A DNA stretch of 64,000 nucleotides. Origin: Anaeromassilibacillus senegalensis. GTDB lineage: Bacteria; Bacillota; Clostridia; Oscillospirales; Acutalibacteraceae. Below are positions 1-7,259 of this stretch, in pieces. The stretch covers positions 947,652 through 1,011,651 of the forward strand of contig NZ_LN868538.1 of the NCBI RefSeq assembly GCF_001261775.1, written 5' to 3'. The notes under the pieces are model-generated. The model was not told the DNA's origin, searched no databases, and worked only from the letters and a program-made list of their open reading frames with translations. How positions within the stretch are numbered: position 1 is the stretch's first letter; the number at the start of each line of letters is the position of its first letter. Position numbers and translations under genes: made by a program.

Positions 1-1
1 G

Positions 2-157
2 CTCGACTTGAACCGCGGCGCGATCTCCCAGGTGTGGGACGGCGCGGAGGATTTCCGCCGGCTCTATCCTGCTTCGGATCACCTGTTCCTGACCACGTCC
101 GATGGGACGGCGTACCGCTATTCCATCTCAACAAAAGAATTGAAACAACTGGGTTAG
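2..157 (+). CDS. C-terminal end of an unidentified protein (truncated by window edge)
   Basis: Only the last 51 residues are present, in frame 2, ending LDxG-like ...STKELKQLG at a TAG stop. The segment has the hydrophobic/polar alternation of a beta-propeller or beta-sheet C-terminus (LFLTTSDGTAYRYS). I do not recognise the family. It lies 57 bases before cobO on the same strand, so co-transcription is possible. The reading frame is open from the first base, which supports a real gene whose start lies to the left. Confidence 0.6.
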   Translation, partial: LDLNRGAISQVWDGAEDFRRLYPASDHLFLTTSDGTAYRYSISTKELKQLG

Positions 158-214
158 GGCGGTTTCAGTTGATTTTACCGGCTGGAACCGCGCCAAGCCT
201 TTCAGGAGGTTCCT

Positions 215-742
215 ATGGAAAAAGGACTGCTGCATCTCTATTGTGGGGACGGCAAGGGCAAAACCACGGCGGCCATGGGGTTGATCGTGCGGGCCTGCGG
301 CGCGGGAAAGCGCGTCCTGCTGGGCCAGTTTTTGAAGGACGGCTCCTCCAGCGAGTTGAACGTGCTGCGCCAACTCCCCGGCTTTTCGGAAATCCCTCCG
401 CAAAAGCTTGTGAAATTCACCTTCCAGATGAACGATACGGAAAAGCAGGAGACCGCCGAAAAATGCGCGCGGATGCTGCAAGAGGCGCGGACGGCGGCAA
501 ACGCGGGTTCGTGCGACCTGCTGGTACTGGATGAATGCTTCGGCGCGTTGTCCACCGGCATGTTGAAGGAATCGGAAGTGCTCGATTTCCTCGCACACAA
601 ACCGCCGGAGCTGGAACTTGTCCTCACCGGGCGCAACCCGCCGGAATCAATTGTACGGCTGGCGGACTACGTTTCCGAAATTCAAAAGATCAGGCATCCC
701 TACGACGCGGGGATTTCCGCCCGCAGGGGAATTGAATACTAG
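215..742 (+). CDS. cobO: cob(I)yrinic acid a,c-diamide adenosyltransferase (CobA/CobO/BtuR type)
   Basis: This enzyme transfers the adenosyl group of ATP to reduced corrinoids, making adenosylcobalamin in the cytoplasm. The 175-residue length fits the family. A P-loop lies near the N-terminus (GDGKGKTTAA, about residues 11-20), and the family's DLLVLDE Walker-B-like strand is near residues 101-107, followed by the ELVLTGRNPP segment. AGGAGG lies about 9 bases before the ATG. It is followed after 14 bases by an exported amidase. The window also encodes a B12-dependent ribonucleotide reductase (7260-9503), a direct consumer of its product, though the two genes are not linked in an operon. Confidence 0.93.
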   Translation: MEKGLLHLYCGDGKGKTTAAMGLIVRACGAGKRVLLGQFLKDGSSSELNVLRQLPGFSEIPPQKLVKFTFQMNDTEKQETAEKCARMLQEARTAANAGSCDLLVLDECFGALSTGMLKESEVLDFLAHKPPELELVLTGRNPPESIVRLADYVSEIQKIRHPYDAGISARRGIEY

Positions 743-756
743 AGGAGTCCTGCAAT

Positions 757-1428
757 TTGCATTACTGGAATGATTTTCGGGGAGCCGCGTGGCGCAGATG
801 GGCCATCGCGGTTCCCATTGCGCTTTTTATTGTGATCGCGGCGGCTTTTTGTATCGTCACCTTTTCCTTCCAAAGCCGCCCGCCGGTGGACCCTGTGTTT
901 CCGGAGGAAGTATTCGGCATCCCGGTACATACGGAGCTGGTCCCGGAAACCCTGCCCGCGCGCCCCGGCGACAAGCGCGCAGTGCAATATGTCGTGATCC
1001 ACGAGACGGGCAACGCTTCCGAGGGCTCCGGCGCCCAAAGCCACAGCGCCTACCTGCTCAGCGGCAACAGCGGGACGACCTCCTGGCATTACACGGTGGA
1101 CGACCACGAGATTTACCACCACATCCCGGACGATGAGATCGCCTGGCACGCCGGGGACAAACGCACGCGTGGCGGCGGCAATATGGGCGGCATCGGCGTG
1201 GAGCTCTGCGTCAACGCGGACGGCGATTTTGAAAAGACCTTCGACAATGGCGCGCGGTTGACCGCCTATCTGCTGGACACCTACCATCTGGACCTGAAAG
1301 ACGTCAAGCAGCACGCGGATTTTATGGAAAAGAACTGCCCGGAAACCATCCGCGACACCGGGCGCTGGCAGGAGTTTCTCGATAAAGTACAGGAATACCG
1401 GAACCTGCTGGAGGAAGCCGAAGCGTAA
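757..1428 (+). CDS. membrane-anchored N-acetylmuramoyl-L-alanine amidase (Amidase_2)
   Basis: Predicted peptidoglycan amidase cleaving the MurNAc-L-Ala bond outside the membrane. It begins at TTG, with AGAGGAG 10 bases upstream. Residues about 12-36 are one hydrophobic segment (signal anchor), followed by an Amidase_2 domain from about residue 65 onward. The YVVIHET strand, the SWHYTVDD motif, the AWHAGD motif and a late HADFMEKNCP segment supply the expected zinc ligands (His, His, Cys). The 223-aa length fits a stand-alone amidase with no wall-binding repeats. It sits 14 bases after cobO and ends at a strong terminator. It could act in cell separation or spore cortex or germination work; the sequence does not decide. 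Confidence 0.9.
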   Translation: MHYWNDFRGAAWRRWAIAVPIALFIVIAAAFCIVTFSFQSRPPVDPVFPEEVFGIPVHTELVPETLPARPGDKRAVQYVVIHETGNASEGSGAQSHSAYLLSGNSGTTSWHYTVDDHEIYHHIPDDEIAWHAGDKRTRGGGNMGGIGVELCVNADGDFEKTFDNGARLTAYLLDTYHLDLKDVKQHADFMEKNCPETIRDTGRWQEFLDKVQEYRNLLEEAEA

Positions 1429-1431
1429 AAA

Positions 1432-1474
1432 AACAACCGCCCGCAGCGATACAGCCGCGGGCGGTTGTTCTTTT
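1432..1474 (+). terminator. Rho-independent terminator after the amidase
   Basis: A 13-bp perfect stem (AACAACCGCCCGC at 1432-1444 with its complement at 1457-1469), a 12-base loop and a short T-rich tail. It ends the cobO-amidase unit. Confidence 0.9.
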
Positions 1475-1538
1475 CCACTTTTGAACACAACAAAAATCTT
1501 TCTGCCGTTGTGCCCTGCCTGCCACCATTAAGAACGGC

Positions 1539-1572
1539 TAAAAAGAAGTGCGCCTTATGCTCAATAAGGCGC
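1539..1572 (-). terminator. terminator of the leftward GNAT gene
   Basis: A 9-bp perfect stem GCGCCTTAT/ATAAGGCGC (1550-1558 and 1564-1572). Read leftward it is followed by CTTCTTTT, so it serves the minus-strand acetyltransferase ending at 1610. Confidence 0.7.
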
Positions 1573-1609
1573 CTCTGAATCAGTCCGATAAACTGGATTT
1601 TATTTAATT

Positions 1610-2110
1610 TTATAACAACTTATCATAGGCAATTTTCTCACTACCTTGAAAAACGACTACACCACATTTAACAAAACCATTTTTTTCAAGAATGTGTTGC
1701 ATTCGCTTATTGGGAAAATCGGTATCAATACGAATATACGGAACTTTTCTATTATGACAAACTTTTTCAATGAGTCCAAATGCTATGTCCGCTAATCCAA
1801 TACCGATAAATTCTTTACTAAAAGCCATACGATGCACTACCGCATACTCCTTTTCGATACTCCATGCGCCTTTAATATCTGCGTAAGCTGGTTCGCCAGA
1901 AAAATCGATGCACATATACCCAGCAATTTTTCCATCTATTTTAATGACATATCCCTTTTCAGTTTCAATATCTTTGTAAACTGTATCTATATTAGGATAA
2001 TCCTCTGTCCACTGAACAAAGCCTTGTTCTTGTTGAAATTTTCTCCCATTATTAAGGATTTCGCCACACAATTCTGCTTCCTCTTTTTTAGCTAATTCTA
2101 TCATGTTCAT
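1610..2110 (-). CDS. GNAT family N-acetyltransferase
   Basis: Predicted acetyl-CoA-dependent acetyltransferase of about 166 aa; the acceptor is unknown. The fold is indicated by YVIKIDGKIAGYMCIDF (beta strands), VVHRMAFSKEFIGIGLADIAFGLIE (acetyl-CoA loop region) and the ending IRIDTDFPNKRMQHILEKNGF, the usual C-terminal GNAT signature. I chose the ATG at 2108-2110 because AGGTG lies 6 bases upstream; an earlier in-frame ATG at 2173 has no ribosome binding site. The gene is clearly more AT-rich than cobO or nrdJ, which hints at acquisition from a low-GC relative. Confidence 0.85.
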   Translation of the reverse strand: MNMIELAKKEEAELCGEILNNGRKFQQEQGFVQWTEDYPNIDTVYKDIETEKGYVIKIDGKIAGYMCIDFSGEPAYADIKGAWSIEKEYAVVHRMAFSKEFIGIGLADIAFGLIEKVCHNRKVPYIRIDTDFPNKRMQHILEKNGFVKCGVVVFQGSEKIAYDKLL

Positions 2111-2243
2111 TTTATCACCTTTACGATTTCCGATTTGTCGAGTTTTCCTTATCCGCCTGAGACAGCCCTGCAAGCCCGCATGAAACGGGCATTTTCTTTA
2201 ATCCTATAACGACACGGTTCTGTAAAGTGCCCATACCCTCTGT

Positions 2244-2876
2244 TTAAAACACTTGTGAATGGCTGTATATATAAAAAAGCTCCTGACTTACCTGATATTT
2301 CTTCTCAAGTTTTTCAAATGTTTGATCAAACGCCTCGGCGGCTTGGGGATCAAATTCAAAAACAGGACTCTCCTGAAACGTCCAGTTTCCCTTTGGAATT
2401 GCCCCCTCACAAAGTTCCTTTACCAGTAAAGCGGTGGGAAAGATCTTGTCACCGGTGCAAATATTATAACGCTTGCTGCTTTTAAAACCGCTGCTGATAT
2501 AGTTTTCGGGGTTTCCGAGGATTACAATGGCGTCATAGCCCAGTTCCACTGCTTTTTGAAAGGAATATTCCAATAATTTTTTACCATAGCCTTTTCGCTG
2601 ATAGGCGGGCAGCACACTGAGTGGTCCAAAGGTTAAAACCGACTTTTCCTTTCCTTTTTCATCAACAAGCCTTGCTTTTGTGTACATGATATTTGCTATA
2701 ATAGAGTGATCGCATTCCATTACCAAATCAAGCGCAGGCAAAAAATCTTTATGATTGCGCATGATATGCACAAGATAATGCTCGATACATCCGGGAACAT
2801 AGAGATTCCAAAAAGCCTTCCTGGTCAGTTCTTCCACTTCTCTATAATCAGACGCTACTTCATTTCTTATGAGCAT
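2244..2876 (-). CDS. GNAT family N-acetyltransferase (YhbS-like)
   Basis: A 210-residue acetyltransferase of the broad YhbS type. The N-terminal half has the GNAT strand-turn-helix, and the acetyl-CoA binding motif A is clear at about residues 86-105 (GPLSVLPAYQRKGYGKKLL, matching the V-x-P-x-x-Q-x-x-G-x-G-x-x-L pattern). It is followed by AIVILGNPENYISSGFKS, typical of YhbS proteins. The ATG at 2876 is preceded by a purine-rich GGGGGAGA. It is the second acetyltransferase in a row on this strand and is AT-rich like its neighbour. Substrate unknown. Confidence 0.88.
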   Translation of the reverse strand: MLIRNEVASDYREVEELTRKAFWNLYVPGCIEHYLVHIMRNHKDFLPALDLVMECDHSIIANIMYTKARLVDEKGKEKSVLTFGPLSVLPAYQRKGYGKKLLEYSFQKAVELGYDAIVILGNPENYISSGFKSSKRYNICTGDKIFPTALLVKELCEGAIPKGNWTFQESPVFEFDPQAAEAFDQTFEKLEKKYQVSQELFYIYSHSQVF

Positions 2877-3014
2877 TGTACAATCTCCCCCTTTATCTTA
2901 TCTATAAAATCTGTTGTACAACCAGTCCGCTGAACACAACAAAAAATCCTTTTCGACCGGGCAACCGGAAAACACGCAGAAACCGGTAAAACGCGGCTAT
3001 TCTTAACATCAGAA

Positions 3015-3644
3015 TCAGATGGTGTCCAACGCATGTTGCAGGGCCTCCGCCAGCTTCCCGATATGGATGCCATCCACGAAGGAATGATGCACCTGTACAG
3101 AGAACGGAAGCAAAATTTTCCCATCCCGCTCAAAATACTTTCCCCAGTCAAACAGCGGGGTCGCGCTGTCCTTCTTGCCGGAATCGGTGTGGGAAATGTG
3201 AGTAAAGGACACCCACGGGAACGGCGAGAACTGGTACACGTCGCTGCGCATCGCAGTCTCCGGGAAATAGCAGGCCTGGTTCCGCTCCGTCTCCGCAGCG
3301 AGGGCCGCGTATTCTTCCAGACTGTCCCGCATTTCCACATTGACGACCTTGAACAGCTCCGTTTCCGGGTTCAGGTAGGTGAACGATGTGTGGATCTGAT
3401 CGTACAGGACCACCTTGCCGTCCTCAAAGCGATAGCGAAACTCCTCAATGGAGTTGGCGCATTTTGTGACGGTATGGATCAGTGAAAAGGTGAACGACAG
3501 CCCTTTTTCCCGGATTTTGGGCAAAAAGTTTGCAATATCCAGCTCGAAGCTCACGCCGTACTGCGGTTGTGCGCTGTTCCGAAACACCTGACAGTGCAGC
3601 GCGCGCTTCCAGGTTTGCAGGTCAATTTCCCGATAGGTCGACAT
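3015..3644 (-). CDS. chloramphenicol acetyltransferase-like protein (type A CAT fold)
   Basis: A 209-aa member of the CAT family, trimeric acetyl-CoA-dependent O-acetyltransferases. The catalytic signature HHSFVDGIH is near the C-terminus (about residues 189-197), and the RYRFEDGKVVLYDQIHTSFT and VPW-like SPFPWVSFTHIS segments are also typical. Length fits the family. I start at the ATG at 3642-3644, with AAAGGAGG about 9 bases upstream; the upstream extension overlaps the preceding gene's end. It follows a RibD-type reductase by 22 bases and is probably co-transcribed. The catalytic His is present, so it may acetylate chloramphenicol, but many chromosomal CAT-like proteins act on unknown hydroxyls. 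Confidence 0.88.
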   Translation of the reverse strand: MSTYREIDLQTWKRALHCQVFRNSAQPQYGVSFELDIANFLPKIREKGLSFTFSLIHTVTKCANSIEEFRYRFEDGKVVLYDQIHTSFTYLNPETELFKVVNVEMRDSLEEYAALAAETERNQACYFPETAMRSDVYQFSPFPWVSFTHISHTDSGKKDSATPLFDWGKYFERDGKILLPFSVQVHHSFVDGIHIGKLAEALQHALDTI

Positions 3645-3666
3645 AGGGGAGGCCTCCTTTTTCATT

Positions 3667-4356
3667 TTAACGGACAACCCGGTAACACAGGTGCAGGTAA
3701 GAATGCGCCAGCACTTCGCACCGTTCCAATTGTAAAACACCCAGGCGGTCCAGCTGAGACCGTTCCGTAATGGAAGGGCCGTCGATTAAAGACGAGGTGT
3801 CCTTCCCGCCGATTAAAACCGGCGCCACCACGATATTGACATAATCCAGCAGCTTTTCCCGCAAGAACAGCCCGTTCAGCGTCCCGCCGGACTGTACCGT
3901 CAGCCGCTCCACGTTGTGTTCCTCCGCCAGCTGCTCCAAAAGCTGTGTTAAATGCAGGTTTTCCTGATAAATGATCCGCAGGTTTTTCTCCTGGATGGAA
4001 AACGCGGGATGTTCCCGGTTTGTGGTAACCAAAACCAGATTCCGCACCCACCGACATAGATAGGAAACCCCGTTCTGATCGAGATGCGGACGGTTGTCCA
4101 CAATCACAAAGGATACGCCCATCGGCTCCGGCGCTTCCGTCCGTTCATTGACGCCGATTTTCTGCATCACCCTGCCGGTGTTGAGAGACCACAAATCCGT
4201 CTGCGCCTCAAGTTCGTAGTACTGATGCAGGCCTTCCTTTACACCGTCCAGCGTGGAAAAGTCCCGGTCGACATCCAGTAAATCGGAGGCGCCCGTGCTG
4301 ATTTTTCCATCCACCGAGGTCATCAAAAACAGGGTAACAATGGGCCTCTTCGCCAT
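3667..4356 (-). CDS. RibD C-terminal-domain reductase (dihydrofolate-reductase-like fold)
   Basis: A 229-residue stand-alone RibD_C domain protein, predicted to be an NADPH-dependent reductase. MAKRPIVTLFLMTSVDGKIS at the N-terminus is the hallmark SxDGKI strand, and the LTVQSGGTLNGLFLREKLLDYVNIVVAPVLIGGKDTSSL block is the other conserved RibD_C core. The deaminase half of RibD is absent, and no rib genes are nearby, so a role in riboflavin synthesis is unlikely. It is the first gene of a leftward pair with the CAT-like gene. Function beyond reductase is not deducible. Confidence 0.87.
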   Translation of the reverse strand: MAKRPIVTLFLMTSVDGKISTGASDLLDVDRDFSTLDGVKEGLHQYYELEAQTDLWSLNTGRVMQKIGVNERTEAPEPMGVSFVIVDNRPHLDQNGVSYLCRWVRNLVLVTTNREHPAFSIQEKNLRIIYQENLHLTQLLEQLAEEHNVERLTVQSGGTLNGLFLREKLLDYVNIVVAPVLIGGKDTSSLIDGPSITERSQLDRLGVLQLERCEVLAHSYLHLCYRVVR

Positions 4357-4535
4357 ACGCTCTCGCCCCTTTCAACGAAACAGCTTCGTTTTTATGTTAA
4401 CTTTACACGCTGCTCCTTTAAAAGTCAACCGAACTTTTTCAGAAAACTGTGAACCGCTTTTCTCTCTGCGTCCATTACAGGGTGAAGGGCCGCGGGGACC
4501 AACCTCCCCTAAACAAGGATTCCCATTCGGAAAGG

Positions 4536-5072
4536 ATGGACGATTTGAATTGTACCGAATTGAGCCAATGCATTGAGCTGTACGGCAAAGCCATCTACAG
4601 CTTCTGCTGGCAATTGACAAAAAACCAGTCCGACGCGGACGACCTGTACCAGGAAACCTTCCTGAAGGCGACCGAGCTGCGTCAGCGAATCGACCCGGAC
4701 GGCAACCCGAAGGGATTCCTGTTTTCCATCACACTGCGCCTGTGGAAGGACCGCCGCCGCAAATTGGCACGCCGGCAGCGGATCGCGCCGACGGAAGCGC
4801 TGAGCGAGGAAACCGACTGCGTCTGCACCGACGAACTCACTCCGGAGGAGATCGTTCTTTCGCATGAGCTCTGCGAATGGGTGTGGCGCGCGGCGGACAA
4901 TCTGCCGGAACGGTACCGGGTCCCCCTGTACCTGTATTACACGGCGGACCTGTCCGTGGAACAGATCGCTTCCGCGCTGCACATCCCCCAAGGGACGGTC
5001 AAAAGCAGGCTGCACCACGCTCGCAAAGCGATGAAACAAGATTTGGAGGCCAGACAATATGAACGAGCATGA
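4536..5072 (+). CDS. ECF-type RNA polymerase sigma factor
   Basis: A group IV sigma factor of about 178 aa. Region 2 is near residues 10-75, with the DADDLYQETFLKA motif and FLFSITLRLWKDRRRK. Region 4 is near residues 115-170 (LPERYRVPLYLYYTADLSVEQIASALHIPQGTVKSRLHHARKAM), with the HTH in its second half. Start choice is uncertain: the ATG at 4536 overlaps GGAAAGG, while a TTG three codons on (4545) lies 8 bases after that site. Its end overlaps the following anti-sigma-like gene by 14 bases, the usual arrangement for translational coupling of a sigma factor and its inhibitor. Confidence 0.92.
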   Translation: MDDLNCTELSQCIELYGKAIYSFCWQLTKNQSDADDLYQETFLKATELRQRIDPDGNPKGFLFSITLRLWKDRRRKLARRQRIAPTEALSEETDCVCTDELTPEEIVLSHELCEWVWRAADNLPERYRVPLYLYYTADLSVEQIASALHIPQGTVKSRLHHARKAMKQDLEARQYERA

Positions 5073-6165
5073 TTTGGACCGTCTGCTGCGGCAGGCCCTT
5101 TCCCCGGCTCAGGTCCCTTCCAAAGCCCTGAATCAAACGACCATTGACCGGATAAAGGAGAGAAAAACGATGTCTACATCCAACCATAAACGATTCCTGT
5201 CCGTCGCGCTGGCGGCGGCGCTCATTCTGGCGCTTTCCCTGACGGCCTTCGCCTCGTGGCGGCTGCTGTCCGCAAGGGACGCCGCAGAAAAGGCAACCGG
5301 CAACACCGCCCTCGCCGCGGCATTTGAAAGCGAAGACGCCGTCGCCATCAACAAAAGCATTGATTCCGGAGACTATCATTTTACCCTGCACGGTATTGTC
5401 ACAGGGGAAGGGCTGAGCGATTTCGCCAGCTCAGCGGATTATCTGCAATCGGACCGCACCTATGCGGTGTTCTCCATCGCCAGACAGGACGGTTCCGCCA
5501 TGCCCAGCTCACAGGATGAGAATTATGGCGACCCGCCGTTCTTTGTCTCTCCCCTGATCAAGGGCCAGAAGCCGTGGCAGGTCAACATTGCTTCCATGAA
5601 CGGCGGCTATCAGGAAATTGTCAGCGACGGCGTATTATACCGCCTGATCGAATGCGACGGCATTGAGATGTTCGCGGACCGGGGATTGTATCTCTGCGTC
5701 AGCACCAGCAGCTTTTACGACACCAACGCCTTTGATTACGACGAATCGAGCGGCGAAGTGCGCGCCAATCCCTCCTACAACGGCGCGTGCGCGCTGTTCG
5801 ACCTTCCTCTAGACGTATCCAAGGCCGATCCTGAAAAGGCGGACGCCTATCTGGACGCCCTGTTGAGTCCGCCGGAAGAGCCCGAACCGGAAAGCCAATC
5901 AGATGCCGACTGGGAAGCAGAGCTTGCCAACGGCACGGTCATCCCCGGCTCTGAAAAAGAAGTCACCTATGACGAACTTGGTATGGCGCATTACAGCTTT
6001 GACGGAGCGGAAGTCGCCATCGACCCCTCCATGCTCTTCGCGGAAGGGCAGACCGGCCCCTCGGAATTCCCGCACGAGTTTGAAAACGACGGCAAGCGTA
6101 TCGCCGTCCAGTTCAGCCGCGATGAAAATGGCGTGATCACCGCGAAGTCCATTTTGTTAAGCTAA
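5059..6165 (+). CDS. membrane protein, likely anti-sigma factor for the adjacent ECF sigma
   Basis: A 368-residue single-pass protein. Residues 1-50 form a cytosolic charged stretch, one transmembrane helix follows (about 51-70, SVALAAALILALSLTAFASW), and the rest is an extracytoplasmic domain rich in Asp/Glu/Ser. Start overlap with the sigma gene and the topology match the pattern of ECF anti-sigma proteins (DUF4179/RsgI-like), with a sensory domain outside. No zinc-binding HxxxCxxC motif is visible, so it is not a ZAS-type anti-sigma. Two extracellular lobes are suggested by an acidic PEEPEPESQSDADW linker near residue 275. The signal is unknown. Confidence 0.75.
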   Translation: MNEHDLDRLLRQALSPAQVPSKALNQTTIDRIKERKTMSTSNHKRFLSVALAAALILALSLTAFASWRLLSARDAAEKATGNTALAAAFESEDAVAINKSIDSGDYHFTLHGIVTGEGLSDFASSADYLQSDRTYAVFSIARQDGSAMPSSQDENYGDPPFFVSPLIKGQKPWQVNIASMNGGYQEIVSDGVLYRLIECDGIEMFADRGLYLCVSTSSFYDTNAFDYDESSGEVRANPSYNGACALFDLPLDVSKADPEKADAYLDALLSPPEEPEPESQSDADWEAELANGTVIPGSEKEVTYDELGMAHYSFDGAEVAIDPSMLFAEGQTGPSEFPHEFENDGKRIAVQFSRDENGVITAKSILLS

Positions 6166-6216
6166 ACATTCCGGCCGATACAAAGTCCCTGATAAAATAG
6201 CCCTTTGCGCAAAAGA

Positions 6217-6268
6217 GCCGCCCTGAAACAGCTTGCAGAAGCTGTTTCAGGGCGGCTTCTTTTTGTTT
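6217..6268 (+). terminator. strong Rho-independent terminator
   Basis: An 18-bp perfect stem (6217-6234 with 6239-6256), tetraloop GCAG, then TCTTTTTGTTTT. It ends the sigma/anti-sigma operon. Confidence 0.95.
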
Positions 6269-6371
6269 TCCGGCCAGGTAGCTGTTTTCCCCCCCTATGA
6301 TAGACTTTCCCACATCCAGGCCGCCTTTCCTAAGCTTAATAAGTACATGAACCTTAGCTAACTTATGTGAA

Positions 6372-6400
6372 TTGTTTTCAAGTTCCTGCGGTAATATAAT
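6372..6400 (+). promoter_or_regulatory. sigma-A-type promoter for the small ORF and XRE gene
   Basis: TTGTTT (6372-6377), a 17-base spacer, and a perfect TATAAT (6395-6400). It stands about 33 bases before the small reading frame at 6433. Confidence 0.7.
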
Positions 6401-6432
6401 GATTCATATATAAAGCAGAAAGGTGGGTACCG

Positions 6433-6582
6433 ATGGGTGATTTCAAAGATAGGGAACGGCTGCTTTCCTCTGAAGATAGAGACTTGAACAAAACAATTTA
6501 CAATCACTCTATTACCACTCGTATTCCGCCACTGTCAGATTGTTGGAAAGGGGTTACCATTCATGGCCTATCCAACATTTAG
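6433..6582 (+). CDS. small protein of unknown function (49 aa) overlapping the XRE gene
   Basis: ATG at 6433 is preceded by AAGGTGG (6420-6425) at good spacing, and lies just downstream of a consensus promoter. The polar 49-residue product (MGDFKDRERLLSSEDRD at the N-terminus) has no recognisable domain or signal peptide. Its last 20 bases overlap the start of the XRE regulator, which suggests translational coupling. It could be a leader peptide or a small partner protein; it could also be chance, since the frame is short. Confidence 0.45.
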   Translation: MGDFKDRERLLSSEDRDLNKTIYNHSITTRIPPLSDCWKGVTIHGLSNI

Positions 6583-6850
6583 CCAAGCCCTGTATACATT
6601 GAGAACCGCACAACGGCTCTCTCAGAAAGATCTGGCTGAAACGGTGGGAATCCCACAGTCAACAATTGCAAACTATGAAAGTCAAAGAACAAATATCTCG
6701 CAGCAAAATCTGGTGAAGCTGGCGAGATTTTTTCATGTGCCAATCTCAAGGTTTTACGGCATTGTTGAGAAGACGGTGGATGTCAGCGATTTATCGGGAC
6801 AGAAAATCGAACTGGTTAAAAATTATATTCGTGTATTAAAAGAAGAATAA
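6563..6850 (+). CDS. small XRE/Cro-type helix-turn-helix regulator
   Basis: A 95-residue cytoplasmic DNA-binding protein. Residues 6-62 form an HTH_3 domain: QALYTLRTAQRLSQKDLAE, then VGIPQSTIANYESQ (recognition helix), then LVKLARFFHVPISRFYG. The short C-terminal tail ends in basic/acidic helix residues. GGAAAGGGG lies 11 bases before the ATG. It is expressed with the preceding 49-aa frame. Target unknown; no toxin partner or phage gene is adjacent. Confidence 0.9.
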   Translation: MAYPTFSQALYTLRTAQRLSQKDLAETVGIPQSTIANYESQRTNISQQNLVKLARFFHVPISRFYGIVEKTVDVSDLSGQKIELVKNYIRVLKEE

Positions 6851-6876
6851 GGGACTGTATCACAAGGCATGATTGC

Positions 6877-6908
6877 AAAAAAATTGGCTGGATCGCTCTG
6901 ATCCAGCC
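6877..6908 (-). terminator. hairpin with T-tract in leftward direction
   Basis: A 9-bp perfect stem GGCTGGATC/GATCCAGCC (6886-6894, 6900-6908). Leftward it is followed by AATTTTTTTG, so it would stop transcripts coming from nrdJ. Rightward the tail is weak (GAATTTTG) but could also end the XRE transcript. Confidence 0.65.
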
Positions 6909-7059
6909 GAATTTTGTGTACCCTCCAATTGTGAAACAGCCTCTTATTGAAATAAACCAAGGGGCCGTTACCCGTTTGCATTCTGCAACGATCCCAGAAA
7001 CCCACCCGGAAGCACAAAAGGTCTATAAAGAACCATATCACTCGTTCCCACTCGCTCTT

Positions 7060-7255
7060 GACCTCCGGTCGGGACGCTCGCTTGAGGCTAAAGCCTCGCT
7101 CGACGCTCTAAACGACCATCGCCGGAGGCGCGTCCCGACTGGAAGTCCTCTGCCCTTTGATTCCGCCGCTTTTCAGAAAAGCGGAAAAACACGTTTTGAC
7201 CATTACCTGCAAGATGAAAATGATCCTCGCCGTAGGTGCGAGCCGACCGGAGGTC
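7060..7255. repeat. dispersed intergenic element, copy I, with 13-bp terminal inverted repeats
   Basis: Bounded by GACCTCCGGTCGG (7060-7072) and its exact complement (7243-7255). Inside is the palindrome GAGGCTAAAGCCTC (7083-7096) and blocks that recur at 16.5, 22.4 and 56.3 kb. A further shared block ending ACTCGTTCCCACTCGCTCTT precedes it (7027-7059). No coding frame of its own. It abuts the stop codon of nrdJ. Confidence 0.75.
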
Positions 7256-7259
7256 CCGT

